From: Paragordius varius
Taxonomy: Eukaryota; Nematomorpha
Length of the DNA: 64,000 nt
Assembly: GCA_964247055.1 (NCBI GenBank)
Contig: OZ176056.1
Coordinates: 3,100,001-3,164,000 of the forward strand
Direction of reading: 5' to 3'
The position numbers were made by a program, and so were the translations under genes. Shown here in pieces: positions 25,570-37,000 of the stretch. Below the pieces are notes generated by a model. That model saw only the letters and a program-made list of their open reading frames with translations. It had not been told where the DNA came from and ran no database searches. Positions within the stretch are counted from its first letter, which is position 1. Each line of letters starts with the position of its first letter.

Positions 25570-27261
25570 ATTTGTCAAATTATATTTGACAGATAAAATG
25601 GTAAAGTTTCAACATTTAAATTTGATTTTTCCGATGTCCACATATTTACTGTGGAAAAAACGCGCTCAGTAGCAGCGTTGGTTCCACGTAAAGATAATGC
25701 AAATTCTACAATTTTTAAATATTGTATGGAACATAGTTTGTTTCAAAATGATGAAATATTTCTAACCATTTCTTTTCTACCGTATTTTTTCCTGTTGTCC
25801 ATAATTTAAGTTTTTCTATTAATATAATTTATAACTAATGATATTTTAGAAAAAAGATATTTTCTGAAAGGTTACTTTTTGGGAATTTTTGGGAGATGCA
25901 GAAATGATTTTTGAACATCGCACCAATTCAATTCTGGTTTTATATCCAATGAAAATGATCAAGTTCATTAAATTGCACTGTCCAGTCTTCCAATAATCTT
26001 TACAGTTTGTATAAAACATTTTTAATGGTACAGGATTTGGCGATTTATTAAGCCTTGTTTTTCTAAATTATTTATAATATTGCGGATGGTTATTGGTATA
26101 AAATTATTTTATAACGTTTCTTGACATTGGAATTTTATGTTACTAACTTCATTGGCTACTTCGATTGCCGAAGTTTTGTCACTTTCTATCAATTTAATAA
26201 TATTTTGAAAGAGAGAAGCTTGATTATGTAGGAACTCTAACCATGTTGAAGAATCACTTTCAAAAAACTTTTCCAAAGTTGTAGGACATTTGTCCTGTGT
26301 TAAAAAAATAGGATTTTAAAGGATCATTTTTTAAAATTCCTTCTATAGCTGGCAGAAGAGCAAACCAACGAGTTTGACAATATCCAAGCATTTTTTAATA
26401 TTGAACTTCTGCATTCGCACAGAAATTCTTAAGCGTTTCAACGCGTACCGTGTATATAAAAATAGGAATATACATTAACAACTACATTTTCCACATCTAT
26501 GGGTAACAAATCAGCAGCTATTTGAATAGCGTTGTGTGTTATATGCGCTACACACCCAACGTCAATAATGGATTAAGATTATCTGCTAATTACTGAAACT
26601 TATTTTTTGTTCTCCTCCTGGCTTTTCCAACGAAGTTCGTATTGGTGTTGTCACCGCAATAATCGATGATTTTGTCTTTTAAATTATTTCCTAGAATATT
26701 CATTATTGAAGTAAAATTATGTCGGAATTCGCACCGGGTAGAGAAATAGAATTTAAAATTTTAATTTTACTCCGGTTTCTGGACCAAAATATTTTATTAA
26801 CGGGAAATATTTTTGTTTCCTGATTTGATACATCAGAGTAAATTAATTTTCAGCAAATCTTTTTGTTTTCAGAAAATGCATGCGGCGAAAGCACAATGCA
26901 TACAATGGCTTCAGCCTTTGTACGGGAACGAATAACATGTGAGGTACAATCCATGGATCTAATGGAATGATTGTGATTAACGCGTGAAAAGATAAAACGC
27001 CTTGGGCTAGTGCCAAATTCTTTTCTTCCTCTCCAAAAGCGGTTTTACGATAAAAATCATTTTGTAATATGATGCCACAATATCTCAACATTTTTTATGT
27101 TTCTGTGTTTCCATATGCTTTGTAATATCATGCTTACCGCCATGTGGTAGGGTGAACCCCTAACATAAAGCATTTAACAAATGATTATTTCTTCGTTTTT
27201 TGATACAAGGAAATTCTTTCATTAGATCATCGTTAAATTTACAACCTCTTTTTGTACTCAT
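25570..27261 (-). pseudogene. hAT-family transposase (BED zinc finger type), multiply disrupted
   Basis: Translation of the minus strand starts at 27261 with MSTKRGCKFNDDLMKEFP and runs into a finger-like C...HGGKHDITKHMETQKHKK. Further on are GDNTNTNF, NAIQIAADLLP-like and YTVRVETLKNFC blocks and GYCQTRWFALLPAI. It ends in the hAT C-terminal dimerisation signature ALSLRGTNAATERVFS and MWTSEKSNL. These appear in the order known for the aphid/Hydra-type 'KRGCKFND' transposases. Several stops and frameshifts (for example in the finger and after NTNF) make it non-functional. The full chain would be about 560 codons, so it is decayed rather than truncated. Confidence 0.85.
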
Positions 27262-27273
27262 ATTTTAAACTAA

Positions 27274-28352
27274 TCTATATATTTATAAAAATGGAAAATG
27301 CTGGCTTTGTGATCTGGTACTGGAAAACCGGTGGACCCAGTCAAATCCAAACTTCGAAATAATCATTAATGAATGCCCCGACAATAGCTTCGCCCTTTTT
27401 TGGAAATAGGCCTCCAGTGCGGGCCCACCCAGTGGTAAAAACGGTTTTTTTTGAAAAAACAAGTCCACAAAAATAGTGTCTTTGAGACAATTTTCTGGAG
27501 AACGTGTTGGACCATTCAATTTCAAATATGATTTTTGTTTACTTATTTTCGATTGCGCCGAACATAGTCGTCTCGCTTTTTTGATTTAAGCCCTCTTTTT
27601 ACCCGCTCCCTCCGTATAATGCCATTTCTTTCAAAAAACATCCACAAAAATAATTTTTTAAATCTATTTTTCGCCCTTGGTATGAGACTGTAAAAATTCA
27701 CTATGGATTTTACGTATATCCTGTTAAAAGGCAAAAATTTTAGTCAAGCGTTTCTTTGATAATAGCTGCTGGGTAAGGAGAGCTACCCGCTAAAAACTGA
27801 TTTCTCATGTAACTTTGTGATGTGTTTCCGGAAAACCGGTGAAGCCAATCAAATCCAAATATCGAAAAAATATAATCATCAATAAATATCCCAAAAGCTT
27901 CGCCCTTTTTTGGAATTAGGTCCACAGTTCGGGCCTACCCGGTGTAAAAAACGGGTTTTTTTGAAAACAGAAATCCACAAAAATTGTGTCTTTGAGACAA
28001 TTTTCTGGAGAAAGTGTTGGATCATTCAATTTACTTATTTTCGATTGCGCCGAACATAGTCGTGCTTTTTTGATTTAGTCCCTCTTTTTACCCGCTCCCT
28101 TCGTAAAATGCCATTTTTTTCAAAAAACAAAGTCCACAAAAATAATTTTTTAAATCTATTTTTCGCCCTATTGAACAATATATTAGTATGAATGCTCCGT
28201 TTTAAAATTCCTATAAAATCATATCTATTAAATAATGTTTCGAAATAATCCACATATGTGGATCATTTTATTGTCCCTTATTTCAAATAGCCCTCCCCCC
28301 AGAAGTCCAAAGGACTTCCTCGGGCTGCGTAGCAGCTCGAGATTTACGCTAG
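27274..28352 (+). mobile_element. non-autonomous Helitron, intact ends (1079 bp)
   Basis: 5' TC (TCTATATATTTATAAAAATG); 3' hairpin with arms CTCGGGCTGC and GCAGCTCGAG (loop GTA) followed by ATTTACG and terminal CTAG. It sits between A (27273) and T (28353), the AT target of Helitrons. The interior has two diverged direct copies of a block around 'GATTGCGCCGAACATAGTCG'. No ORF for RepHel. Confidence 0.88.
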
Positions 28353-29129
28353 TATTAATATAAAAAAATATTATATTACCTTAATTTTCTGGAGTAAACG
28401 TATAAGCTACCGATTTGTGATATTAATTTGTCTTTTTGATAATGTTGGAAGTAAGATTAGGAAGCAAAGTGTATAATCATATGATATAAATTAAAAAAAT
28501 AAATATTTTTAATTTGAAAATAAAAAACTTTAATTTAAAATTAATACAGATTTTAAAGATAACCAATGATAAAAAACTTAAACGGATAAAAAAAATAATT
28601 TATAAAAAATTTAGATGTATTTAAAAAAAATTTTTTTTATATAATCGTGAAAAAGCGGGACATTTTTTGTCAAACACTTGATGAACGTCACATTTGACTT
28701 TAAAAAAGTGACTTTCCACATTTAAAAATTCTACTAGGCCCATTAAAAAATCATCCAAAAAAGGCCAGCAAAAATTTTATTTATATCGAAACATTTATTT
28801 TTTATCTTTAATTCGGCTTAAATTACAAACTCGGAATCGGCCCTACAAAGGTTTTTTATAAAACAAATAAATAAAAAATGGTTGCCATATGAATTTTGGC
28901 TCAAAATTTAGTTCCGTGTATTTATAATTTTTTAAAAAATTTTCCCCTCCATAAATTAAATTATCTGGAAACTTACATGCGTAACATCAACCCCATTCGA
29001 AAAAATCAACGGTTATAATAGTGGCCTAAGCAAAAAGCATTAAACCAATGTTTAAATTAACTAAAATTAATAAAATATAATAAATAATTACTAAGTAATA
29101 AAATATTTCTATTTATTTTACATCAATAG

Positions 29130-29270
29130 ATTTATTCCGGGAACAGTGAAAAATTGTTACAAGCTGCCATAATGTTTTATGGTACAGATTATTGTCTGGT
29201 ACCTACTATTGATATGGAAAATTACAGTGATGTTCCTCATGACAAACCAAACAAGATTGTGAATGTTTAA
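29130..29270 (+). CDS. orphan terminal exon (46 codons) of an unknown gene
   Basis: A strong acceptor (TTTATTTTACATCAATAG) opens a phase-0 frame: IYSGNSEKLLQAAIMFYGTD, then YCLVPTIDMENYSDVP, ending KIVNV and TAA. An AATAAA lies about 17 bp past the stop. Composition is far less AT-biased than its surroundings. I cannot find the upstream exons; the hAT element at 25332-28690 lies in the way and may occupy the preceding intron or have broken the gene. Family not recognised. Confidence 0.5.
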   Translation: MYSGNSEKLLQAAIMFYGTDYCLVPTIDMENYSDVPHDKPNKIVNV

Positions 29271-29457
29271 TAACCAGATTTAACACAATAAAACTTTTAT
29301 TACAATTTAGTAATAAATTTTTGAATGCATATATAGTGAACCCGCCCCTATAACACTGAGCACAAAATCAGGTAATATATAATAATTCTGATTAAATATT
29401 TAATCTCTTAGATTATCAAAAATGGCTTTTGGTTTGGCCTTACATTGATTTAAAAAG

Positions 29458-29964
29458 TTAGTGCCACTTTTGTAGTAACTGCTTCATATCAAAAAATTTC
29501 CGTACATTATGCTAAATAAAGTTTTTTAGTGAAAGCTGAATGCATTACAAAAAATGAATATATATCATATACTAGAGTTTAAAACCAAAACAATATTTAT
29601 ATAAGGTTTAATGATCTGAGCCCCAAAAGTTTCATACTTTTGTCCACCTTCAAAATGGGCAAGTTTTTTTAAAAAAATAATACTAATTTTGGGATAATTT
29701 TTAAATATGGTTAGTGCCACTTTTGTAGTAACTGCTTCATATCAAAAAATTTCCGTACATTATGCTAAATAAAGTTTTTTAGTGAAAGCTTAATGCATTT
29801 CAAAAAATGAATATATATCATATACTAGAGTTTAAAACCAAAACAATATTTATATAAAGTTTAATGATCTAAGCCCCGAAAGTTTCATATTTTTGTCCAC
29901 CTTCAAAATGGGCAAGTTTTTTCAAAAAAAATAATACTAATTTTGGGATAATTTTTAAATATGG
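29458..29964. repeat. tandem duplication, two copies of about 253 bp
   Basis: 'TTAGTGCCACTTTTGTAGTA' begins both units (29458 and 29711). The units are almost identical throughout, so the duplication is recent. Part of the unit resembles the repeat at 49690-49790. No coding function seen. From 29965 to 30305 I see nothing beyond AT-rich sequence. Confidence 0.8.
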
Positions 29965-30305
29965 TACATTATGACAAATTTTGGACCTAACGTCTAAAAT
30001 AATAATTTATATTTTAGTGATATTCTTGGATTAAAGTAAAAAAAGTGGACAAGTTTTGTCATTTCCTAATATAGAGCAACCAAAAAAATGTAAATATAAC
30101 TCACTCGTAAGGGTAAAAACCGATACTTTTTTATTAAAATATATTATAACGAACAGTGTAATATACCACGTATCCTATAATCAGGTTATTATCGGGGAGG
30201 AAGGGGGAAGGGGTGGTAATTTAAATTTTTTCGATAAAAGCTTGATGATTAAATGATATATGGGTAAATACAGACATACAATACACCCCCATGTTTTTTA
30301 TGTTA

Positions 30306-32590
30306 CTAGTTGGCCCTGTCACGCTTCGCTGTGACGCAGTCTCACCGATAATTATTCCTAATAATTTGCGAGGTAATGAAGATAAAAAATAATAATAAAC
30401 ATATTTAATAAAAAAAATGTCTTTAATTATTTTTTTACGGGTTTTTGCATAGGCTCATATATTGTTCATTGACCATATTTAAACTGTCCCTTAATAAAGT
30501 TAATATTTAACTACCATTGGATTTTATCTCACCGATAATTATTCCTAATAATTTGCGAGGTAATGAAGATAAAAAATAATAATAAACATATTTAATAAAA
30601 AAAATGTTTTTAATTATTTTTTTACGGGTTTTTGCATAGGCTCATATATTGTTCATTGACCATATTTAAACTGTCCCTTATTAAAGTTAATATTTAACTA
30701 CCATTGGATTTTAAGATGTTTTACGATCATGGTTAAAAAAATGTGTTCACACAACTGGGATCAAGGAATATAAAAAGTAAATCATTAGTGGTCCCTTTTT
30801 AAAGGAAAGAATGATACAAATACCCCAGAAATGTTTTTAACTAAACTTGCATGACTTATTAGGTTGTTTGAAAATTAGCTCCAAAACCACGCTATTTTTG
30901 TATGGCGTCTCAGTTTTAAAGCGGTAAACTCCTACCCATTGACCTATATAAAAGCGCTGAGTTAAATTTTTTGTCATAGGGCAATATTTGGAATCATCTT
31001 TGATACCATCGTCTCATGGGTTATTCGAAATAATAACTCAACACTAAATAATCGTTATATGATGGTTTTTAGTGCATAAAAGCCCCAAATTAACGGCTAA
31101 TAAAAATGCCCGACCTTAATTTTTACCTAGTTACAAGTAATATTTTAAGCTTTTAATGAGCTCATATGGCTTAAATTATCTGTAAATTACCAAAACAACG
31201 ATTTCTAATAGTGGCGCCGCTTTTGGCGGTTATTTCCTTAACCAGGGGCAGGTATATAAAAGCGTTGGGCATTGCCTTTATAGAGAGAATATCTGGAATT
31301 ATCATGAATTTTCTATGTTCCTTTAGTCTCACAGTGAAATTTGGCACCAAAGGCACGCTGTATCAATATGATGACGCACTTTTACGCGGGCAGCCCCTGG
31401 GGAGAAACAAAAAACGCTAGATTAAAATTGTCTTAATTCGGGTAATACCTTGAATCACGATTGATTCCATATGCCCTCGCCTCTAAACCAAAGGTGGCGT
31501 TTTTTTAGGGCAAGGGCCTAATTAAAGGGGTAATTTAATAAAACCGCTCTGCTTAAGTTTTTCCTTTTTACAAGTAATATTTCGCCCTTGTTGAACTCAT
31601 ATGGCCTGATAAGTTTACTAAAATTTGCTATCAATATGGCGGTCACAGGCCAATATAAAAAGGACGTTCGATAAAAAATTTTGCCTTTATAGGGGAATAC
31701 CTGGAATCATCATTCATTCCATATGTTATTAATAGTTTTTGGAAGAATGGCTTCAAAATTATATAATCGTTCACTGATAGCACATTTTAGGGCTCAAAAA
31801 ACAACGCAATTTCGATGTGGTGGCGCAGTTTTAGATGGGTAGCTCCAGAACTAATACAAAAAAACGCTTGATTAAAATTTTTCCCTTTTTACGGATAATA
31901 CCTAGAATAAGCTTCCATGTGCTCTCATTAGTTTTTGGAAAAGTGCCTCAAAACTAAAAAATCATTCTTTGGTAGCGCATTTTTCAGTGCGTGAAGGGCC
32001 TAAACGGCTAATTTAAAAAAACCGCACAACCTAAATTTTTGCCTTATTACGGGTAATATTTTAAGCTTGAACTCATATGGCCTGATAGGTTTGTTGAAAT
32101 TTAGCCCCAAAGGCCTTATATTTCGATATGACGAGGCAGTTTTTAGCGGGTATCTCCTTACCCAGCAGCCAATCTTAAAAAACGCACGACTAAAATTTTT
32201 GCCTTTTAACAGGGACTACCTGGAATCTTTATTGAATTTTTACAGTCTCATACCCTGGGCGAAAAATAGATTCAAAAAATTATTTTTTTGGTTTTTTTGA
32301 AAAAAATGGCATTTTACGGGGAGAGCGGCGGGTAGAAAAAGGGCCTAAATTAAAAAGCGAGCCGACTATGTTCGGCGCCGAAAAAAATAAACCTATTTGA
32401 AATCGAATGGTCCTATACGTTTTCCGGAAACTTGCCTCAACTAACTGGGGGCCTAATTAAAAAAAGGGGGAAGCTATTGTCCGGGTATTCATTAATGATT
32501 ATTTTTCCGACATTTGGGTTTGAATGGATCTACCGGTTTTCCGGAAACAAACCACAAATCCAGCGCTTTCCATTTTTATAAATATATAGA
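30306..32590 (-). mobile_element. long non-autonomous Helitron on the minus strand (2285 bp)
   Basis: Read on the minus strand it starts TCTATATATTTATAAAAATG at 32590 and ends with hairpin GTCACAGCGAAGCGTGAC, then AGGGCCAA and CTAG at 30306. It is flanked by A before TC and T after CTAG. The body is built of diverged, roughly 320-bp monomers shared with 12614-14567. Near the 3' end a 196-bp segment is duplicated (30340-30535 and 30536 to about 30712), absent as a duplicate from the other copy. No RepHel ORF. Confidence 0.85.
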
Positions 32591-33388
32591 TTACCAACTT
32601 CATCTAATTATATATTGATCTAAATATAATTTGAATCGATGAAAACTTATTTGACGATGCTATATCATAAACTAATCCTACTGCTACCTTCCGGTGGTGT
32701 TGATTAAATTTTACAAATATCAGCATAGGGATGTACAGTCATGTATATGTAGAATTGACAGAAATTCGTTTTTAAATGATTATAATTTGTTTTTAATTGT
32801 TTTAATGTTTGATATGTCAACTTTCAACATGCGCATTTTTAAGCATTAAAATAATAACAGCTTATTTATTGTAAACAATTAAAAAAAGTAAAATCAATTA
32901 AAAACGTATATCTGACAATTCTAAACATACATGACTGTACTATAAATATATACTTCGCAAAAAGGTTTTGTCACAATAGTGGACTATATGTAATAGTTAA
33001 TTCGGATCAACTTATATACTCAAAAGATTATAATTTAAGGTCATAACAATGGTACCAATAATATTTTAACTATAGGTACATAGAATTGATTCAACTAGAA
33101 ATTAAAAACATTATTTAAAAAAGATAAAAAAAAACTATTTATATTGTTTTTATATCAATATATAATAAATGAGCTTATTATAAGGCAAATTAACCCATGT
33201 ATACATTACCTACAATAAATATTTCGAAGAAAGCGTCCTCTACAAAGAATTTTAATCTTTGTGACTCAAAAAACATGCATTTTTGTGCAGAATATTTCAA
33301 AATATTTACCTAAACAGTTTTAGCTAAAAAAACCAAATAATATTTATTGTAAATTTATATTTTAGGCATATGGATACATTTTTATTAA
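32591..33388. other. intergenic sequence between Helitron and NAA50
   Basis: Contains the mariner-like MITE at 32734-32939 and the NAA50 poly(A) signal (TTTATT on the plus strand, 33343-33348). Otherwise I see no gene. Confidence 0.5.
32734..32939. mobile_element. mariner-like MITE (about 205 bp)
   Basis: Ends are TA-CAGTCATGTATAT and CATACATGACTG-TA. The inverted arms extend to AGAATTGACAG and CTGACAATTCT, and the centre is AT-rich. TA at both borders fits Tc1/mariner integration. Confidence 0.7.
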
Positions 33389-33862
33389 TTAATTTTGATT
33401 CAAATCTCGGGACAATACATACGCATCTGGGGGTTCAATATTTTTATAATAATTTTTCTCAATATTAAGAATTTTAAAATTGTGTTTAAGGTAAAATTTA
33501 AGCGCTTTTTCGTTACTTGTTTGAACATGCAAGTAAACAGTTTGAATTTTTGGATACTTTGTTGCCAATTTTATCACATAATCCAGCATAAATGATCCGA
33601 GTCCAATATTACGATAAGCTTCAAGACAACCCAATGTCATAATGTATAATTTAGGTTCTGGCGTATAATTAATTCTACAACAAACGCCACCAACTACAAT
33701 ATCATTGAAATATAATAATTTGGCTAGATCTTCATCCTCATTGCTGTATAAGTCATCATAAAATTTATCATTGTAAGATATAGGAAATATAATCGAGTTG
33801 ATTAATTTGATTAATTTCACGTTATGTTTGTTAATATCACCAAGTTGAATGTTATCTTTCAT
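33389..33862 (-). CDS. NAA50: N-alpha-acetyltransferase 50 (NatE catalytic subunit)
   Basis: Acetylates the N-terminus of proteins starting Met-Leu or a similar pair, from acetyl-CoA, in the cytosol near the NatA complex; in animals it is needed for sister-chromatid cohesion (san in fly). The 157-aa GNAT protein aligns end to end with known NAA50. Landmarks: the peptide-binding loop FPISYND (26-32), catalytic Tyr73 in LYIMTLGC and His112 in YLHVQ, the acetyl-CoA motif RNIGLG (84-89), and KNYYKNIEP near the C-terminus. Length matches the family and there is one exon. The start is the only ATG that gives the family's MKxxxIELGD-like beginning. A poly(A) signal lies about 40 bp past the stop. 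It is divergent with the protease gene across 168 bp. Confidence 0.97.
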   Translation of the reverse strand: MKDNIQLGDINKHNVKLIKLINSIIFPISYNDKFYDDLYSNEDEDLAKLLYFNDIVVGGVCCRINYTPEPKLYIMTLGCLEAYRNIGLGSFMLDYVIKLATKYPKIQTVYLHVQTSNEKALKFYLKHNFKILNIEKNYYKNIEPPDAYVLSRDLNQN

Positions 33863-34030
33863 TGCTAATTATGCATAAATTTTGATATCACATCATATTA
33901 TTCGTGCGCAAAAAGGTTTAAATCTAAATATGAAATTTAATTAAAAAATTATCTTAAGGTCAACAATTATTAGCATATATATAAATACCTATGTGTATGT
34001 TATAAAGTGTTATATTTTTTATTTGAAACA
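33863..34030. promoter_or_regulatory. 168-bp bidirectional promoter region (NAA50 / protease)
   Basis: Start codons of NAA50 (minus, 33862) and the ADAMTS-like gene (plus, 34031) are only 168 bp apart, so both promoters must lie here or inside the UTRs. On the plus strand TATATAAATA at 33978-33987 sits 44 bp before the protease ATG. No comparable TATA box faces NAA50, as expected for a housekeeping gene. Confidence 0.55.
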
Positions 34031-37000
34031 ATGTTTTTTAATTTTATTTTTCTGATTTCAATTACTGAGCAATTATTAGTTCACGAGATCACACTATATA
34101 ACCGCATACATGATTTAAATCTCTATCTAAATGTGGAAAAAATCACTTATCCTTTAAATTAGTATTCTAAAATATAAATTTTACTATTTATTTATATAAT
34201 ATTTTGATCCATTTCTCATGACTGACTTGGGTTTGTCTCATAGAGACTAAAAAAATTTATAATGGAAATTTTCCAATATGATTAAATTGTCCCCTTGTTA
34301 GAAAAAATATTTTATAAAAGTACTTAAGCTAAAACCAGCGAATTAACCATTTATAATGATATATCATACACAATTATCCAGTTTTGTAGCAATTTACTAA
34401 AAAATAAATATTGGCGTCGAAAAATTCGAGATACTCGTTTACATTTTTACCTTTTTAAAATATATTATTTACATAGCCTGTAGAATGCATCCTTAAATTT
34501 GTTATCAAAAATAATTATTCTGAAAAAATTTATCTCGGATGATGTTGTTGGAATTTATATCATAGGTATTAGCCTGTTGCAATTGTAACGGAACACTACT
34601 TACTTAATTCCCCAATTTTAAGGGCACTAATTTCATAAAAATTTGACGTTTTTGGTAAAATTCAATATTTAAACAATAACTAAATTTATAATGTATTTTT
34701 GTTGACATACATAACATTATTCAAATCAGAGGTGGCCAACATGAGGTCCTCCGAGTCGAGAAAAATCAGAAATCCATAATTTAAAAAAATATGCTCATAA
34801 TATCTGAATAATTTATAATTCCTCAATTCTTTAACTAAGTCTATTGACAAGATAAAAAAATTGTATATTGTGTTTGCATTTTCCAAATATATGTTTGAGA
34901 TCTAGAAAATATCTTATGAATACCCATATACATTTTAATGCCCGCCAGGTGTTTTGTTTCAAAAATGCGGCCCGCGACGTTATTTGTGTTAAACACCCCT
35001 GATCTAAAAATTTTAATTTTGTAAATAATAAAGAATTTATTACAATAGCTCATCATTTTACGCCGGAGAAGCTACAATGTCTCAATTTCTGAACACTAAA
35101 TATGTCGTATCACTGCAAATCAATGGCAAAAATTTTGTAAATTATTTTTAATGCCATGGCATTTATTGCTTTTTATTTAATTGATAATTCAGAGCTATTT
35201 TATGAAATACTTCGCATATAAATATTTTTATTGTGTTTGTATATTGATTAGTATCAATAATTTTAGTTTGCAACATTTTACGATCATAAAAACGATACCA
35301 ATTTTGTGTTGGAGCCTATTAATACACATGATTCTAATAATAGCCTGTACTCTTTAAAGAGTTACATGGAAAACGACACCTCGCTTAATTATGGAACGTA
35401 TCAAGGTTTTATTAAAAGTTCAAATTAATTTAGCCAATGTTGCAATTTTTAAATTAGCAATCGTTGCATATTATATAAAATATTTAACCGTTTGTCTAAA
35501 TTTCAATAAATTGAATGTCGAAAAGGCAGATTAAAATGTAAATATAATACCTGTTATTATGTTTTACATACAGTTATTAAATGGGTAATAAAAAATATCA
35601 ATCAACGAAATCGCAGACGCCCTCGTCCGCGGATCTATTATATAGAAACGGGAATTTTTTATGCAAAAGATGATTTGTTTTTGGGTGAAGGCTTTATTTT
35701 CCACATCATTGCACAGGTAATTGAGCATAAATTAAGCAATCGTTATCAATAATATGATTTTAACTAGAATTACCTTTATTATTTTTATTAAAATAAAATC
35801 CCCCCAGAAAAATTTAGTAAAAATTGCACGATTGGGAATATAAACTCTAGCTTAACACACACTCATTAGAAAACATATCTTATGTTCTGGAAATGAAATA
35901 TTTTGATAAGGTGTTAAGGCTTGACCACCAACTAAATTTCAGACATAAAACAGCTAGTAATCACTATTTTTAATATAAACAAAGCGTTTAAAATATTTAT
36001 CTCAGATCTATTATAAATTTAAAACATTTGACAAAGATCCGAGTTTAAACTTTTGAAAAGTTATGACAACTTACGGTATGATGTGAAATACCTTACACTT
36101 CATACTTCTCACTTTTATATATAACTGTGTCTTATGTCTGAAACTAATTATTAAAATTTACTATTATAAAATCAAGAATTATAATACTATTTTATAATGT
36201 AAAATTTAGATAGTTTTGATCTAAAATAGGACCAATTCATAAAATGACTCTAAATAAATAATTACTAAAATTCAATCAAAAGCATATATTATTTTTGTTA
36301 TTATAATATTTAATCGCCAGCAATATTAAAATATAGATAATAAATCGGCATAAAGTTTCAGATAAACACTTTTACAGCATTTCTAAATATTTTTGATTAT
36401 AATATGTGATTCCTATACTTATGTTCGGAACGATATCCTCTATTTCAATATTAAAAAAAGTTTCTGAGGTGAATAATCTTTAAAATGTGAATTAAACACT
36501 TTTAAGCAATATTTTTAAAGTTTAAAAAGGCACATTTTTTTGAATTAATAGCCTTCATTGATGATATATATTTGCTTATCTATATACATAAGAGGTTTTT
36601 TATATTAAGGTTTTATTTTGACACAATAATAAATATTGTTTTTTTGACGTAAAATAAATAATTACAAATATTTTTATATTTATAATAAAAACTGAAATAT
36701 ACGGACAAAACGTAAAAATATAAAGTCAAATATTTTTCATAAAAGCTAACTCGTTGATTTAAATGGCAGGCAAAATGTGAAATAGAGATATATATTAACA
36801 AAACAATTCTATATTTTACAATTGTAACTTAATAGCTTTGAGTTGTTTTTTAGATCAAAATATTGTTACGTTTTGTAAGTATTTTTACTGTATATATTAT
36901 ATATTTTTCCTCATATCCACGTTAGGTCAATTACATCCTAAGTAATATTAATGTTGGTGCCAGATTGATACTAGTTGTCAATAATGTGTTCAATATCGAA

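Larger units (their letters stand above)
25332..28690 (-). mobile_element. hAT-type DNA transposon, dead, with a nested Helitron
   Basis: The outer element holds a degenerate BED-finger/hAT transposase on the minus strand. It begins near GTGACCAGATTTTTTG at 25332 and ends near GAACGTCAC at about 28685. 'AAAAAGCGGGACA' occurs close to both ends, but in direct orientation, so the inverted repeats are not resolved. The Helitron 27274-28352 interrupts the part upstream of the transposase ATG. Confidence 0.65.

Noticed and set aside
36853-36873. 21-nt candidate micro-exon (ATCAAAATATTG...) with acceptor and GTAAGT donor in the protease gene
   Set aside because: Exon 4 joins exon 5 (36926) directly in the family's order (HIIAQ to VNYIL); the extra seven residues are not needed.
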